A stretch of DNA of 64,000 bases from Acanthacorydalis orientalis (taxonomy: Eukaryota > Arthropoda > Insecta > Megaloptera > Corydalidae), in the NCBI GenBank assembly GCA_034766995.1, contig CM068321.1, positions 17,485,526 through 17,549,525 on the forward strand, written 5' to 3'. Under the pieces are notes generated by a model. It was given only the letters and a program-made list of their open reading frames with translations, ran no database searches and was not told the DNA's origin. Position numbers and translations under genes: made by a program. Below are positions 37,301 through 48,958 of the stretch, piece by piece; the first letter of the stretch is position 1, and every line of letters starts with the position of its first letter.

Positions 37301-37319
37301 TATAAATATTATTAATAAG

Positions 37320-38640
37320 TATAAAAATTCGAAATCAAATTTTACAGTGATTAAGAAAAAGCGTATAAATAATAAAAATAATTTAAATATAGTGATTAGA
37401 AATAACTCTACTTAGTTCCATGTTTTTAATAAAAGCCATTTCTTAGACTAAGAATTTTAAATTTTAATGTGTTTCAAAAAACAATTAGAAATAATATTTT
37501 TACTAATTTTAACTTCAAATAACTTTTAAAAATATTAAAATATGAATACGATTTCAAAACAATAAATCTTTTTTATAGTAATAATATATTTTCTTATACA
37601 GTAAATGATTTATATATTTTTCATATACCTTAATGCACAATTAATAAAGTTCTTTTTGAAAAAATCTTTAAAATTAATCTTTTGAGAATAAAATTTTCAT
37701 TATTCGTAGAAAGACTTTGAAACGATTTTTTTTATATTATATACATTCTGCCATATTTTACTGTCGTGTACAATTATATTTTACAATCCACAAAAATGTA
37801 TGATCATAAATCATTCTCAGAGCGCTAAGATAGTAAACAACTGATTTTTCTGTATCTTAGCGCTCTGAAAATAATTGCATTGTCATTGAAATACGCATAA
37901 GCAATTTAAGAAAGCCAATAAGCAGTTGTCAAATACTTTAATAAAAAAATATTATGATCTATAAAAGGTAAACATGATTGAACACGTATACATGTTGTAC
38001 CATGTTATTACCTGTGATTATATATGGCATCACAAAGAAAATTAAATTAAAAAAATATCAATGCTAACTAATCAACCAAATCATTGTATTTCATTTTCTA
38101 TATAAATTCAAATCAATACATTTTCTATACAAATGACCCTACAAATATTTTTTTATTTGTACCGTGGTACTCTGTGTGTTGAATCTATTGTATATGTCTG
38201 TGATACAACTGGAACTTATAAATATACTATATATATATATATACAAAAATTTAATTAATTAATTGTAATAATAGATACAATTCAATGAAAATGTTTGTTA
38301 ATTAAGGTACATATATGAAGTAATTTCTTTTAATTTCATTAGTAAAACCTAAAATCTAATTAGAAGCTCAACAAATTTTCGATTTTTTTACATATTTTAA
38401 GAAATAAAATAAACTAAAACAGGACAGAAAAAAATGATACCAAGATAGTTAAAAAACCGAGATAAACATAACTGTCACATAACATTTTCTTTGATACAAT
38501 CGCATTGTATATTCTAATAACGTTTAACGTAATTAATTAAATCCCAACTAATATTAGATAAATATGTAAATATCAGATAATCTACTACATAAACTTTTAT
38601 ATCTGTCTTAAATAAACATTACGACATTCTTCTAGATTAT
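37320..38640. other. AT-rich stretch
   Basis: No gene supported. Contains the hairpin at 37817-37868 and a short (TA)n run at 38228-38244. Confidence 0.7.
37817..37868. ncRNA. Perfect 16-bp-stem hairpin
   Basis: TCAGAGCGCTAAGATA and TATCTTAGCGCTCTGA are separated by a 20-base spacer. On the minus strand the outer flanks can extend the stem by about nine pairs using two G-U pairs. It could be a small-RNA precursor or the relic of a palindromic transposon. I do not recognise a known miRNA. Confidence 0.35.
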
Positions 38641-38644
38641 ATTA

Positions 38645-39085
38645 GGGAAAAAAGAAACGTTCTTTTCAAAATATGTTTGTTTCTCTTCGAATCAACGATA
38701 CAACAGACCCGTCTCATAAGTCCTCGGTTGTTTGATATTCATAAAGAAGAAGAAACAAAAAAACACACGTATATAAACGAAGATACATTTTCACGATTCC
38801 TCGACAAATAATAGTACTATAAAACTGCATTTGGTGTTTATTTATTCCCTTATTTAAATTTCAACATCGAACACGTGCACCGATAGTGTGAATTCATTCA
38901 ATGTAACGAGATCCGCTTTAAAAACTCCTCTGTTTATCTTCTATACGTGTGTTTCTTTTTATCACCATTTGAATTAAATGCAACTTGTTTTGAAACCGTT
39001 CGTTATTAAAGTTTCGGTTCAACATTTGCCATCGTTGTGTTTTTAAGTATTTTGTTGAAACAACATTGAAACGACGGTTACACAT
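38645..39085. promoter_or_regulatory. GC-richer island
   Basis: CpG-bearing block with CACGTG at 38872-38877. No coding frame. Candidate regulatory DNA. Confidence 0.3.
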
Positions 39086-39089
39086 TTAT

Positions 39090-39485
39090 ATCATTGTTTT
39101 TATTTTGGAAAGATTTATACAATGTTGTAAATTCGTTAGATATATATTTTTTGTCTTCAGAATTATTTGAATATTTTTATTCTTTTTTTATTTTATTTAT
39201 ATTTACTTTTAAGTGTTATTAAAACGTAAAAAAATATATAAAATTAAATTATGTTCATTATCTCTATTTACTTTTTAATGTGAACATTATTTCAGATAAT
39301 GTTTTTGTTTGCAATTATTATTTTTTATTTGTATAAAATGCTGGTCGTTGACCTCATGTTTAAAAAAAAATATCAACTAAAATATAAAGAATTTTATTGA
39401 AATATTTTATATTATTATATTATCATTTATTTTATACTTTCAAAAAGAACTCTAATAAATGTCTACTTTTTATTTTAATTATATG
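39090..39485. other. AT-rich stretch
   Basis: Nothing recognisable. Confidence 0.65.
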
Positions 39486-39514
39486 ATAGAATACGTGGCC
39501 TTAGCGCTCTTCGT

Positions 39515-39667
39515 TCTATCGATTATTTGAATTTGTATTCTCTACTACTAGTTTCGTTAGGTGTACCACCTTTAGATAGAGTTCAAATAACTAGTTCTCT
39601 CAAGATGGAACATGTGCTGAAACAAGTAGTGGAAAATAGATTTAAGTGTTCTAAAAGGACGAATACA
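39515..39667. repeat. Fold-back pair of the dispersed repeat family
   Basis: Two diverged copies lie head to head. The minus-oriented copy (39515-39585) reads CTAAAGGTGGTACACCTAAC then GAAACTAGTAGTAGAGAATA. The plus-oriented copy (39597-39667) reads CTCAAGATGGAACATGTGCT then GAAACAAGTAGTGGAAAATA. The C-T-N-A-A-G-A, stem, G-A-A-A-C order resembles the hammerhead-like core in the long terminal repeats of Penelope-type elements. That assignment is an inference. Confidence 0.55.
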
Positions 39668-40761
39668 ATCAAAACAACTAGGATTACAGGTTATTGCTAT
39701 ATAAATTTATAAAAAAATCTGATAATATTTCGACTTGCAGTTCCTTGATATAACTCTTTTTTGATTAACTTAATAACTGTATATGAGCAATATTGACTCT
39801 TAATCTGTACATAAATATTGCACACTTATGTGCATATATGTATTTTTAATGAATATGTTGAGATATTTTTTGTTAAAATTAGGGTAAATTTCAAATTTTA
39901 TTAAAATTAAGATAGCTATTTTGCTGAAATTCAGAAGTGAAAGATGTTCAATCACACCATATATATATATACTCTTGTTTTCTACTTACCTGTGTACTAT
40001 CTGGTTTGTTTCTTTATGTAGTAGACAACTCTTATTTTCGACTGTTTTATAAAACATTTCTCCAATTAAATCAAAGGATTAATTCAGAACAGATTTTTCA
40101 GAAACATCCGAACATAAATCATATTTTTAAATATCAACTTAAAAGTAACTCAAATGTCAATACCAATTTAGACTTACACATACTTTTATTTTCTTTTATA
40201 TTTTTTTTTGCAATGTTATAGAAATATGTGATTTTATCTCTGTATTGTTGTTGAAATGAGTCAATTTTATTGTATCAAATTATATATTTAGATATTATAA
40301 TAACATAAATCAAAACTAACTGATGCATATCACTTATTGGATGATTATCATCAACCTCATTAACTTCATATACAAATATGCAAACATAAATAAGTTCCAC
40401 ATACTTAAATTTAATTTGAATTAAACGATATCATTTTTTGTGTAAATTTACAAATATAATAACAAATATGCCTAAGTGCAGAAAATGATGTAGCTCTTGT
40501 TTTTTTTTTTTAAAAAAAAAACATAATATAAAAACATAAACAGCAAACGTACCCAATTAAGAAGTTTATATTTTTACGTCCATGAAAGGGAGCTGTACAT
40601 CTAAAATACAATTTTGAATATCAATTACAGTAACAAAATATACAAATAACATATTTCGTACAAATTTCTTCAATTTTGTAATAGATACATGAATTCTCTC
40701 TACATTTCACTTCAAAGTGAAATTGTAATAAGGAATTCTGTTTCCAAGTTTATTTAAAATG

Positions 40762-40798
<37 letters not shown>
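40762..40798. repeat. (TA)n microsatellite, about 37 bp
   Basis: Perfect TA run. Confidence 0.95.
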
Positions 40799-40802
<4 letters not shown>

Positions 40803-40892
40803 TTTGTTAGTTACATGTATGTACTATTATTGAACATCTTTGATCTTATACTATTTACTTTCAATAAACCTATTTATTCGCATATGTACGCT

Positions 40893-40893
40893 A

Positions 40894-40941
<48 letters not shown>

Positions 40942-40951
40942 TATATATTTA

Positions 40952-41008
<57 letters not shown>
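40893..41008. repeat. Compound (CT)n(TA)n microsatellite, about 116 bp
   Basis: A (CT)n run leads into an imperfect TA run with TTTATA variants, then a pure (TA)n run. It generates Ile-Tyr frames of 71 and 80 codons. Confidence 0.96.
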
Positions 41009-41011
<3 letters not shown>

Positions 41012-41106
41012 TATATGTAAGTATGTATAAATTTTCAAATATTTTCTTCTACTTTATTCAAAAATATTTCTATATCAAATAAATTTTCTTTTATAAAAAT
41101 AATTAA

Positions 41107-41320
41107 TATAGTGACCGTCAGGTCAATAGTAAGATACCTCATGAATTTTACCACTTGACCTGCTAGCTGAAAGCTGCTCATATTAACCACGAATCTATGA
41201 CCATCTAACCGCCTTAATGTATAATTGAGTTATATGAAACCTTTTATACTGTGCGGCTACGTTGCTATTACCGTCATATAAATTGAAAGGATTCATATAA
41301 CCTAATTTTACTATAGTGGA
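41107..41320. repeat. GC-richer block with two nested inverted repeats
   Basis: AGGTCAATAGTAA (41120-41132) pairs imperfectly with TTACCACTTGACCT (41148-41161). GTTATATGAAACCTTT (41229-41244) pairs with AAAGGATTCATATAAC (41286-41301) with one mismatch and extends outward. This may be a small fold-back element, but no target duplication is clear. Confidence 0.4.
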
Positions 41321-41329
41321 GTAACTAAT

Positions 41330-41800
41330 TTAATTCATTACACAAAAAAGATACCGAAAAAAGAAACAATGAAAATAGATTCAGATTTTATTGATTCTAA
41401 ATAATATTTTATTTCCTCATTCTATCAAAATTTATAAGATTCTAATCAGATGTACTAAAAACGTGTTTTCCATTGTTAGATCATATTTTGTAGCATAACA
41501 AATGAATATGTTAAACAATTCTAAATATATTTGTTTTTAAATTTAAACTTTGTACTTTAGATTGTTTATTTATTTTCGAGAATCAATCTGAAAACTGCAG
41601 TTCATTCCACAAATATATTAGTTAAAAAAATCGCAAGGTTAAATAAAAATAAAAAATGTAATTGTATATATATATATATATACTTATCTAGAATTAATAC
41701 TCCACTATTTATAAATGATTCGATTGCTAACTCAAAAAAATTAACTATTTTTAGATTTAATATATTTGTCAACCTCCTTTTTTATAACTTCTATATTTAT
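41330..41800. other. AT-rich stretch
   Basis: No gene. Short (TA)n run at 41666-41683. Confidence 0.65.
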
Positions 41801-41801
41801 T

Positions 41802-42059
41802 CAGGCCGTCATATAAGAGAGGGCAAATACAATTTTTGAGGGAGCAAAATTATTTGTCACAATTTTTTGAGGTTACGGTGGAAATGCGCTCATAAAACAA
41901 TTTTTTTCGAGCATAGAAACGTTTTAAATTATCAAGGTAAACCCATTAAAAAGATTATCTCAATCATTCTTTAGGATTTTCGAAACTCTAAATATCACAG
42001 ATTTTGTTAGGGAGGAAGCGGAGCAACCAGAGTGGTAATGCCCCCCTGGTCCACCACTG
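41802..42059. mobile_element. Possible hAT-type nonautonomous element
   Basis: The right end, read on the minus strand, starts CAGTGGTGGACCAGGGGGGC, closely resembling the CAGTGGCGGA...GGGGGC termini common in hAT transposons. A diverged partner, CAGGCCGTCATATAAGAGAG followed by GGGCA, starts at 41802. The expected 8-bp target duplication is not visible, so the left boundary and even completeness are uncertain. No coding. Confidence 0.4.
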
Positions 42060-42064
42060 ATTAC

Positions 42065-42499
42065 AGGCTTGTATTTATGTAGTTCAACCCACTCAAAAAA
42101 TATTTATTAAACTAAGAAGGTATCAATTACTAGGTAGAAATTCCAGAAGAATGTTATTAACACTAAACTTATAAATGTATCTTAGATAAAACACCGAATA
42201 ACAAAATTTAATTTAAACAGAATTTGTAGACTTGAAAATAATTATGCTATACATTGAGTCAATTACAAACAATATTTTATTTTTCAATATTTGTTTCATT
42301 TTTAAAAATTCCATGTGACGTTAAAAACAGCACTTTGATGAAAAATATTATTTATTTGTTCTATAAAAAAATTCAATCTATTTGTGAACTAATGGACATG
42401 TTTGAAAGTGTTTAATAAACGAATAAAAAATAAAACTGAAAGAGAAGTACATTTTTTTTATTTACAAAACCATCCATCGTGTAATGAAACATTTTATCG

Positions 42500-42544
<45 letters not shown>

Positions 42545-43185
42545 AATTGCAGTAAATATTTTAAAATAAAATATAACTTTTCGTCTACTGCTAATATAAT
42601 AGCATAATTTATTTAATAAAAAGCAAGAAGTTCGTTAATTCCTCTTTCTAATATTTATTGTTTTGAATTCATTTACAAAATATATGAATGATACGTAAAA
42701 TAAAATAAATTTTATTATTTATGTAAAGAAATATTTTATTAATAGACTAGTTGATAATTTTTCTGTCAGTATATTGCAACTACATCTTATAATTTGATAG
42801 TTCATAATTTAGCTACATTTCATATGAATAAGCAATTATTAATAAATGTAATTTACTTACTCGGCGAATTTCTTGTACAGATAGAAATCGATACTTGATT
42901 TACTTGGTACAGATTTTAAATAATACAGTTAACTCAATCTCGATTATAAAATATTTTACATATATACAGAATAATATTTACAGAAAAACTGAGATTGTAT
43001 ACTCAAAAATGTTAATTTATCATCATTTAAAATTCTGTTTTAAAACACAGTACTGAATATTGATGTTCAATTAATATTTTTAGTAAAAAAAATATATAAT
43101 TGAAACTTATTTTCATTTTAAATACCATACTTTACTTAAAATTATTCGAAATTAAAAAAATATAAGACAAATTTATTGCGTTCAT
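42065..43185. other. AT-rich stretch
   Basis: No gene supported. (TA)n tract at 42502-42540. Confidence 0.7.
42502..42540. repeat. (TA)n microsatellite, about 39 bp
   Basis: Perfect TA run. Confidence 0.95.
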
Positions 43186-43189
43186 CGGT

Positions 43190-43775
43190 TTGTTGTTTAC
43201 ATCTCTTCGAGTAAAGCCTTTGCTCCATTACTTTTCAGTCTACTCAATGTATTTAAATTGAAATATTCAAATACTTCAATAAATTTCCAACATAATACAT
43301 ATCCGTTCTTTTCAGTCACCACTTGAAGTTTTTATCAATCGTATCCGTTTATTACATATCACCGTGTTTGTCTGTCTCGATATTACGTAATGTTATCAGA
43401 TTTGTACTTTTGGCAACGTCGCATCTATATCAATAAAATGTGTCTGTGATTATAATCGACGTCAGGAAAATACATGTCAACGGAACGGATATAAATGCTT
43501 GACATACACCCGTTTCCGTATCCCGTTCGACACACCCGCCACGGCCGCTTCTACATCTCCTTATGCTTCTACTTCTTCCGTTTCTTCTTCGCTGTCGTCT
43601 TCTCCTCATTCAGTTATACGACAACAACTACTACTTGTTTCTTTTTTCTTGTACGAACGACCGATTCTACTTTGACGTCATCCGTTGTCGTCACGACACG
43701 CCTGATTCAGCGGGGACCTTTATTCATTCTCCGATATTTTGTAAAGACCGAAAGTTATACATGCAGATACACACA
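43190..43775. promoter_or_regulatory. CpG-rich island with a perfect CRE
   Basis: GC-rich, pyrimidine-biased plus strand (43500-43700) with TGACGTCA at 43673-43680 and CGTCACGACACG beside it. Frames of 85 and 124 codons overlap in two phases, end in TA-repeat Ile-Tyr runs, and contain CT-rich low-complexity residues, so they are not called genes. It could be a promoter or 5'-UTR type region. Confidence 0.35.
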
Positions 43776-43776
43776 T

Positions 43777-43779
43777 GTA

Positions 43780-43812
<33 letters not shown>

Positions 43813-43814
43813 GC

Positions 43815-43868
<54 letters not shown>
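43777..43868. repeat. (TA)n microsatellite with ATGCAT interruption, about 92 bp
   Basis: Two TA runs separated by TGCATATAA. Confidence 0.96.
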
Positions 43869-43872
<4 letters not shown>

Positions 43873-43968
43873 TATGGGGATCTTTTCTGAATTTTAAATT
43901 GATACCTACTAGTCATGAATGCACGTCTCTTGAATTTACATAATTTTTTCCTTTAATATAAACCTACG

Positions 43969-43969
<1 letters not shown>

Positions 43970-44008
<39 letters not shown>
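43970..44008. repeat. (TA)n microsatellite, about 39 bp
   Basis: TA run, one G interruption at its left end. Confidence 0.95.
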
Positions 44009-44011
<3 letters not shown>

Positions 44012-44359
44012 ACGTGTATGTACGTATGTCTACATATTCAATGTTTCGGTTCAAGGTTCTTTCAGTATATTCTTCCAATAAATGAGTATACACATAAATG
44101 TGATATAGTTTCTACATATGTGGAACAATATAAATTCTTTTTTCTATCAATTTTTTCTTAGAAAATATCATTTTCATGAATTGATATTTACGTTTCGTCT
44201 TATTTCAATTACTGTTTTTTATATGAATAATTCTTTTTATGTTTAAAGTATGTTTCAATTCAAAAGTAAAAGATGAAGATTACTTTTTAAGTAGAAGAAC
44301 AATCGTTTTTAATTAAAAATTATATACGTTTCAGATGAGATTTTTACTCATATTTCGTT

Positions 44360-44362
<3 letters not shown>

Positions 44363-44397
<35 letters not shown>
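44363..44397. repeat. (TA)n microsatellite, about 35 bp
   Basis: Perfect TA run. Confidence 0.95.
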
Positions 44398-44399
<2 letters not shown>

Positions 44400-44529
44400 C
44401 ATGTTTTCATTTTGTAAATGCTTTGAATTTACTTCGTTCATGATGGCGTGATTCGAATTATTTTAATTATTTAATACAATAATCATCACGACATAATTTA
44501 AACGATATACAAGAACATAAATAAATTAT

Positions 44530-44800
44530 GTAACCGGGACAGAATGAACCTGTCGCTCGTCTGCATTCATCCACTTGGGCATTCACTTATAATTAACTTT
44601 CACGAATCAAGAAAACTCTACTGTCGTCATGTCCATTGTCAGTATGCAGCACTCAAGGGCCACGAACATAAACTTCGTCTACCGTTTATTCTCATAAAAA
44701 TAATCAAATATTTAAATTCTTGTAGGTGTGTTCGTAAGGAGAAGAATGCTTTTTCTGACAAAATCTGTCTTTCTCTTCCTTTCTCTCTCTCTACATACAT
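44530..44800. promoter_or_regulatory. GC-richer block, low coding potential
   Basis: A 109-codon plus frame (44544-44873) starts here but ends in CA/TA repeat translation, and a minus frame overlaps it. The first 70 residues show no recognised domain. Candidate regulatory or noncoding transcript sequence. Confidence 0.25.
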
Positions 44801-44826
44801 ACATGTATACACACACACACACACAC

Positions 44827-44857
<31 letters not shown>

Positions 44858-44861
44858 TATA
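44780..44861. repeat. Compound (CT)n-(CATA)n-(CA)n-(TA)n microsatellite
   Basis: Four simple-sequence types follow one another, ending in a TA run broken once by G. Confidence 0.93.
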
Positions 44862-44940
44862 AAGTATGTGTAAACATGTAGGAATTTAATCTCTTCTTCT
44901 GTAGTAGGAATTAATTTCAGTTACTATGTTGAGTTATATT

Positions 44941-45008
44941 CCAGAATGATGTCTTTCTGGTATAGAATTTCACCCCAGAATAATCTCACTTCTGATATAG
45001 GATTCCAT
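44941..45008. repeat. Imperfect tandem duplication, about 33-bp unit
   Basis: CCAGAATGATGTC...GGTATAGAATTTC is followed by CCAGAATAATCTC...GATATAGGATTCC. Confidence 0.7.
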
Positions 45009-45009
45009 T

Positions 45010-45553
45010 TAATATTCTTTAATTACAATTTATATTTTTCTCAGGATCTTAATCACGAGTTTCATCATTAACACTCTCTTCGTTATTCTAATTTTCTAGT
45101 TCATCTTTCGTTCCGCACATCATCTTTTTTTTAGTCATATTTTTTCTTAACTAATACTCAAACCTGTTATCTGTTCGTTTTGTACTTATCTCATTATTCC
45201 TGCTATGCTACGCAGTAATTATTCATGATATTTATATATATATATATTCAATATTTAAAAATTTATTCGTAAATAAAAACCTTAATTTATCCTAGTTTTA
45301 ATGGTCTTCTCTCTATCTTTTATGTGTTTTCCAATACATTTTCTTATATATTTATACAATTTATTAATCGATTTCTTTCTAGTTCTTTTTATATTTCTTA
45401 ATGCATTCAATAATTTGTATTATTGGTTGGTTATTTGGAGTTTAAGAGCGTGTCGACAACTAAGATCATCAACACCTGAGCAATATATTCTACTTGTTTT
45501 CATTTCAAACTTTGTTTCCATTTTCTCTTGTTAACATGTTTTGTATACAAACA

Positions 45554-45607
<54 letters not shown>

Positions 45608-46225
45608 GATTGTTAAAATTTTAATCCTATATCATGAAGGATGAGAAACAAGCTAAGGATAATACAGGTACATTAAATATATACTGTTAAATATATGAAG
45701 ACATTTGCCCTTTTCTCCTCTCTTTTTTAAACAAGAAAAACGTCACGAGTTTATATGAGAGACTATTTCTTTCAAAATTAATTTTTTTCTTAAGTTTTGG
45801 ACAAATTTTGATTTTTTAGTAACTATCTTAAAATTAAAATTATTTTAATAAAACAAACATCATACAATAATAAATATTTTTTAACCAATTTTTTTATCTG
45901 ATTACAAAAAGTGATGGTAATATCATTAAATTAAATTTCAGTTACTCCAGCCTTTAAATTTGTTCGATTTAATAAAACATACTATTTTGTAATGACAGGT
46001 TTACTGAATATTTTATTTATGTATGTATATAAATTAATAATGTAAAATTTTAAACAGTGTTATATCAGTGAATCAAACTGTTTATTTACATTTCTGATCA
46101 AAACGAACAGTTTCATTGACTTTAAATAAAATTTTAAAATAACTTTAAAGAATGTGACCTCGTAGTTTCTTATAATTAAATAATGTATATATATATATAT
46201 ATATAATTACTACTTCTTTGCGCCT
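45010..46225. other. AT-rich stretch
   Basis: No gene supported. (TA)n runs at 45235-45248, 45558-45602 and 46187-46204. Confidence 0.7.
45558..45602. repeat. (TA)n microsatellite, about 45 bp
   Basis: Perfect TA run. Confidence 0.96.
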
Positions 46226-46229
46226 AAAC

Positions 46230-46660
46230 ACATTTTTAGAATTGCGTGACGACATGTGAGATCATTCGAATAAAATCAAGTTCGGAATTAATCAAGTATA
46301 AAAAATCTAATTGAAACATACAATTAATTAACTAGAGACCTTAACATCCGGCCGAAATTTTCAAATAAATCAAACGGATTAACGTGGAATCGAACATGTA
46401 AGCCTTTTATTATGATTGATTTAAATTTAATTTATCAACGGAGAGACGTGGAAGTCGTTATGTTAATTTCATTTTGTACCCACGGTCTACTCTCGCGTAT
46501 TATTTACCAACGAGTGAGCAATTAGACCGCCTACGCTTATATTCGTTGACACGTGGCTTTAATGTCTATATGAAAATCGGCTGATCGGCTACGTAATTCG
46601 AATTTTCCGACTGTATTTGTTTTTTTTTCCTCGACAGTTTTCCACGATTCAGGAAATGTA
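46230..46660. promoter_or_regulatory. GC-richer island with Exd/Hox-like and E-box words
   Basis: Carries TGATTGAT (46413-46420, Exd/Hox-type) and CACGTG (46550-46555) within CpG-bearing sequence. No coding frame. Confidence 0.35.
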
Positions 46661-46669
46661 TTAAAGGAA

Positions 46670-47828
46670 ATTCAGTACAGTTTAATGGAAAATAATATAT
46701 AGCAGTTAGTTTTTATTATGTGTGTTAATACACGTTTTACTCATTTATGAATTTGATGACTGAATAATTTTCTCGTTAAGTTAAAATTATGTTTGTCCTA
46801 AAATTAGTAATTTCCATTAATGTATGTTATAGAGTGGTGCTTTCATGCTAACCCTTTGTTTACTGACGGAACTTGTGTGTCATTGTTAGTTAACACTCAT
46901 TTAGTAATCAAAACTAACCTTGAATCTTGTAAATATCTTTAGATCTCTCATTTAAGATTCATGCATCGCACGTGGACTTAACAAGTAAATGATCATAGTT
47001 TGCTATAATTTTACAAAAATAAATATTAAAATCATTTAAATTTCACTTAAAATAAACAAAAATATTAATATAATGTCTTTGATCCAAATCATTTTTTTCT
47101 GTAATCATATATTTAATTTTTTTATTTAGAATTCTATAATATTTTTATCAAAATTTATAAGATTTTAACGAAATAACAAATTTTATTGTTAGTTTTTTTT
47201 TATAAAAAATATGCTTTTAATTATTATTATTTAACAAATTAAAAAAAGTTAACACTTTTAATAAATCCACTTTTTCAAAAATGAATTTTCACTCCCCACA
47301 TCCAAAAAAACTGATGTAAATCTTCAATAATTTATTAATATAATGAGTTTTAAACTAATATATTTTTACTTAGTAATTGCATGGTTATAGTATTATATTT
47401 ATTTAAAAAATCAGTACTTAAATTTATAAACACATAGAATTAACAATCATATAAAATATTATATTTTTAATCAATTGTATATTAATACATTCTGTTGTGA
47501 TTAAATTCGTAATAATTATAAAATCAAAAAAGACACAAATACAGAATTTGGATATGATCCACACTGTTAATATAGTAAAATGTTTTATCAAGTATTTCAT
47601 TCATTATGTATTTTTAATATCGTATCGTATCGAATTATGTATTTTTGTATCGTTCATTATGTATTTTGTTTTACAAACTTATTGTAGCAGTTTATTATCT
47701 TTAAAGTTTTTTTTTAAAAAGTGCAATAATCAGAAATAATACTAAGCTATTTGTTTGTTGAAAAAGAAAGTAAAGTATGATTGAAAAACGTATATGTAAT
47801 TTTTAGTAGTCACTAAAAATATTTTTAA

Positions 47829-47869
<41 letters not shown>

Positions 47870-47890
47870 AAATACATTGTCACATTTTCT
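46670..47890. other. AT-rich stretch
   Basis: No gene supported. Repeats of ATTATGTATTTTT cluster at 47600-47668, and there is a (TA)n tract at 47832-47865. Confidence 0.65.
47832..47865. repeat. (TA)n microsatellite, about 34 bp
   Basis: Perfect TA run. Confidence 0.95.
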
Positions 47891-47899
47891 TTCATACAA

Positions 47900-48620
47900 C
47901 AGCACGTTATGAAAAGAAGTTCATTAGAACGGTGATATTATATAAAATTAAATATTTACACCTCCTAAGCACGTTTCTTTTGTCGTTGAAAACAGAAGAG
48001 TAGAAAATAAATAAACAAGGTAATGCACGAGTGTAATTCTGCATTGTGACTAAACATTTTAACAGAAATGGTTGCACCGTCGTACAAGATAAGATATATC
48101 AAAGAGCGAGGGAAAGTTGGGCGAATCTAGACGGTTGAATGGGTGGACAACCGCGAGGGTAACGACGTAGTGTGTAAGATACAAACCGCAATGCTAAAAG
48201 AATAATAAATTTGTGAGATTTACGACAAACTCGCAGAAACCGCTAACAAGATGTGGAAAATCTCTCTAGTGGCAAGTGAACTGAAAGATATTACGAGGTT
48301 ATGCTATCCGTTTGAATGAATGCGCGTCCCCCTTTTTCGTATTGCCTTCGCGGCCGTCCTCCTCGTCCATATCTATGTTCGTCTCAGTCTTCGCCAGCAG
48401 TGTACCACCTTCGTTGTCGACAGACACCACCGTTACTTGCCCGTACCAATGATTGTATACCCTTTTGTAACCACCTCGTCACACCGCCACCACCGTTGGT
48501 CGCCGTCGTACGCGTTCTTATTCTTTTGTTGTTGTTCAAGAATTGGTTAGAGTTCGTTTGAACACGATATTCGTGTTAGTGTGGGCTTTGGCTATTTTGT
48601 CGAATAAATGATTCGTATGA
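47900..48620. promoter_or_regulatory. CpG-rich island, promoter-like or noncoding exon
   Basis: Strong GC rise peaking at 48310-48530 (CGCGGCCG, CCGCCACCACCG). Plus frames of 76 and 81 codons and a 59-codon minus frame (48302-48478) overlap. The minus stretch has a protein-like acidic composition (for example NIDMDEEDGREGN) but no start codon near its beginning. No frame has a recognised domain. Most likely a regulatory island, with an unrecognised exon as the alternative. Confidence 0.35.
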
Positions 48621-48871
48621 AATACACCTCATATAATAGTCAATGAAAGATATTAATGTATTTTGGGAAAAAACTTGCCAAGGATTTTTACATACACATG
48701 CATATTAACATACAAACTTTTATATATAATAAAAATTAATGTGTAAGAAAACGGAAAAAGTATAAAAATTCATTTTGAACTTTAAGATGTATTGCACTTT
48801 GTTTATTCTGGAAAAGTTAGCCAGCAATTATATCTGAAATAAAAATATTGCAACAAAATGTATGTCAGAAA

Positions 48872-48900
48872 ATTTCAAAAAGGTACGTTTCATCAACGTA

Positions 48901-48958
<58 letters not shown>

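Larger units (their letters stand above)
39700..41105. other. AT-rich stretch with TA-rich satellites
   Basis: No gene supported. A 94-codon frame (39937-40221) shows no domain. (TA)n tracts at 40762-40798 and 40893-41008. Confidence 0.7.

Noticed and set aside
40815..41082. Open frames rich in Ile-Tyr
   Set aside because: They are direct translations of a (TA)n microsatellite in two phases.
43495..43869. 124-codon plus frame
   Set aside because: Two phases are open, the residues are pyrimidine-tract translations (Phe/Ser/Thr runs), and it ends in TA-repeat Ile-Tyr.
46848..46910. Second TTAA MITE copy suggested by TAACCCTTTG and GTTAAC
   Set aside because: The inner sequence does not match the 30.1-kb element and no matching right end was located.
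48316..48561. Two overlapping plus frames, one starting with a signal-peptide-like hydrophobic stretch
   Set aside because: They overlap in different phases in the GC peak, and neither shows a domain or a plausible continuation.
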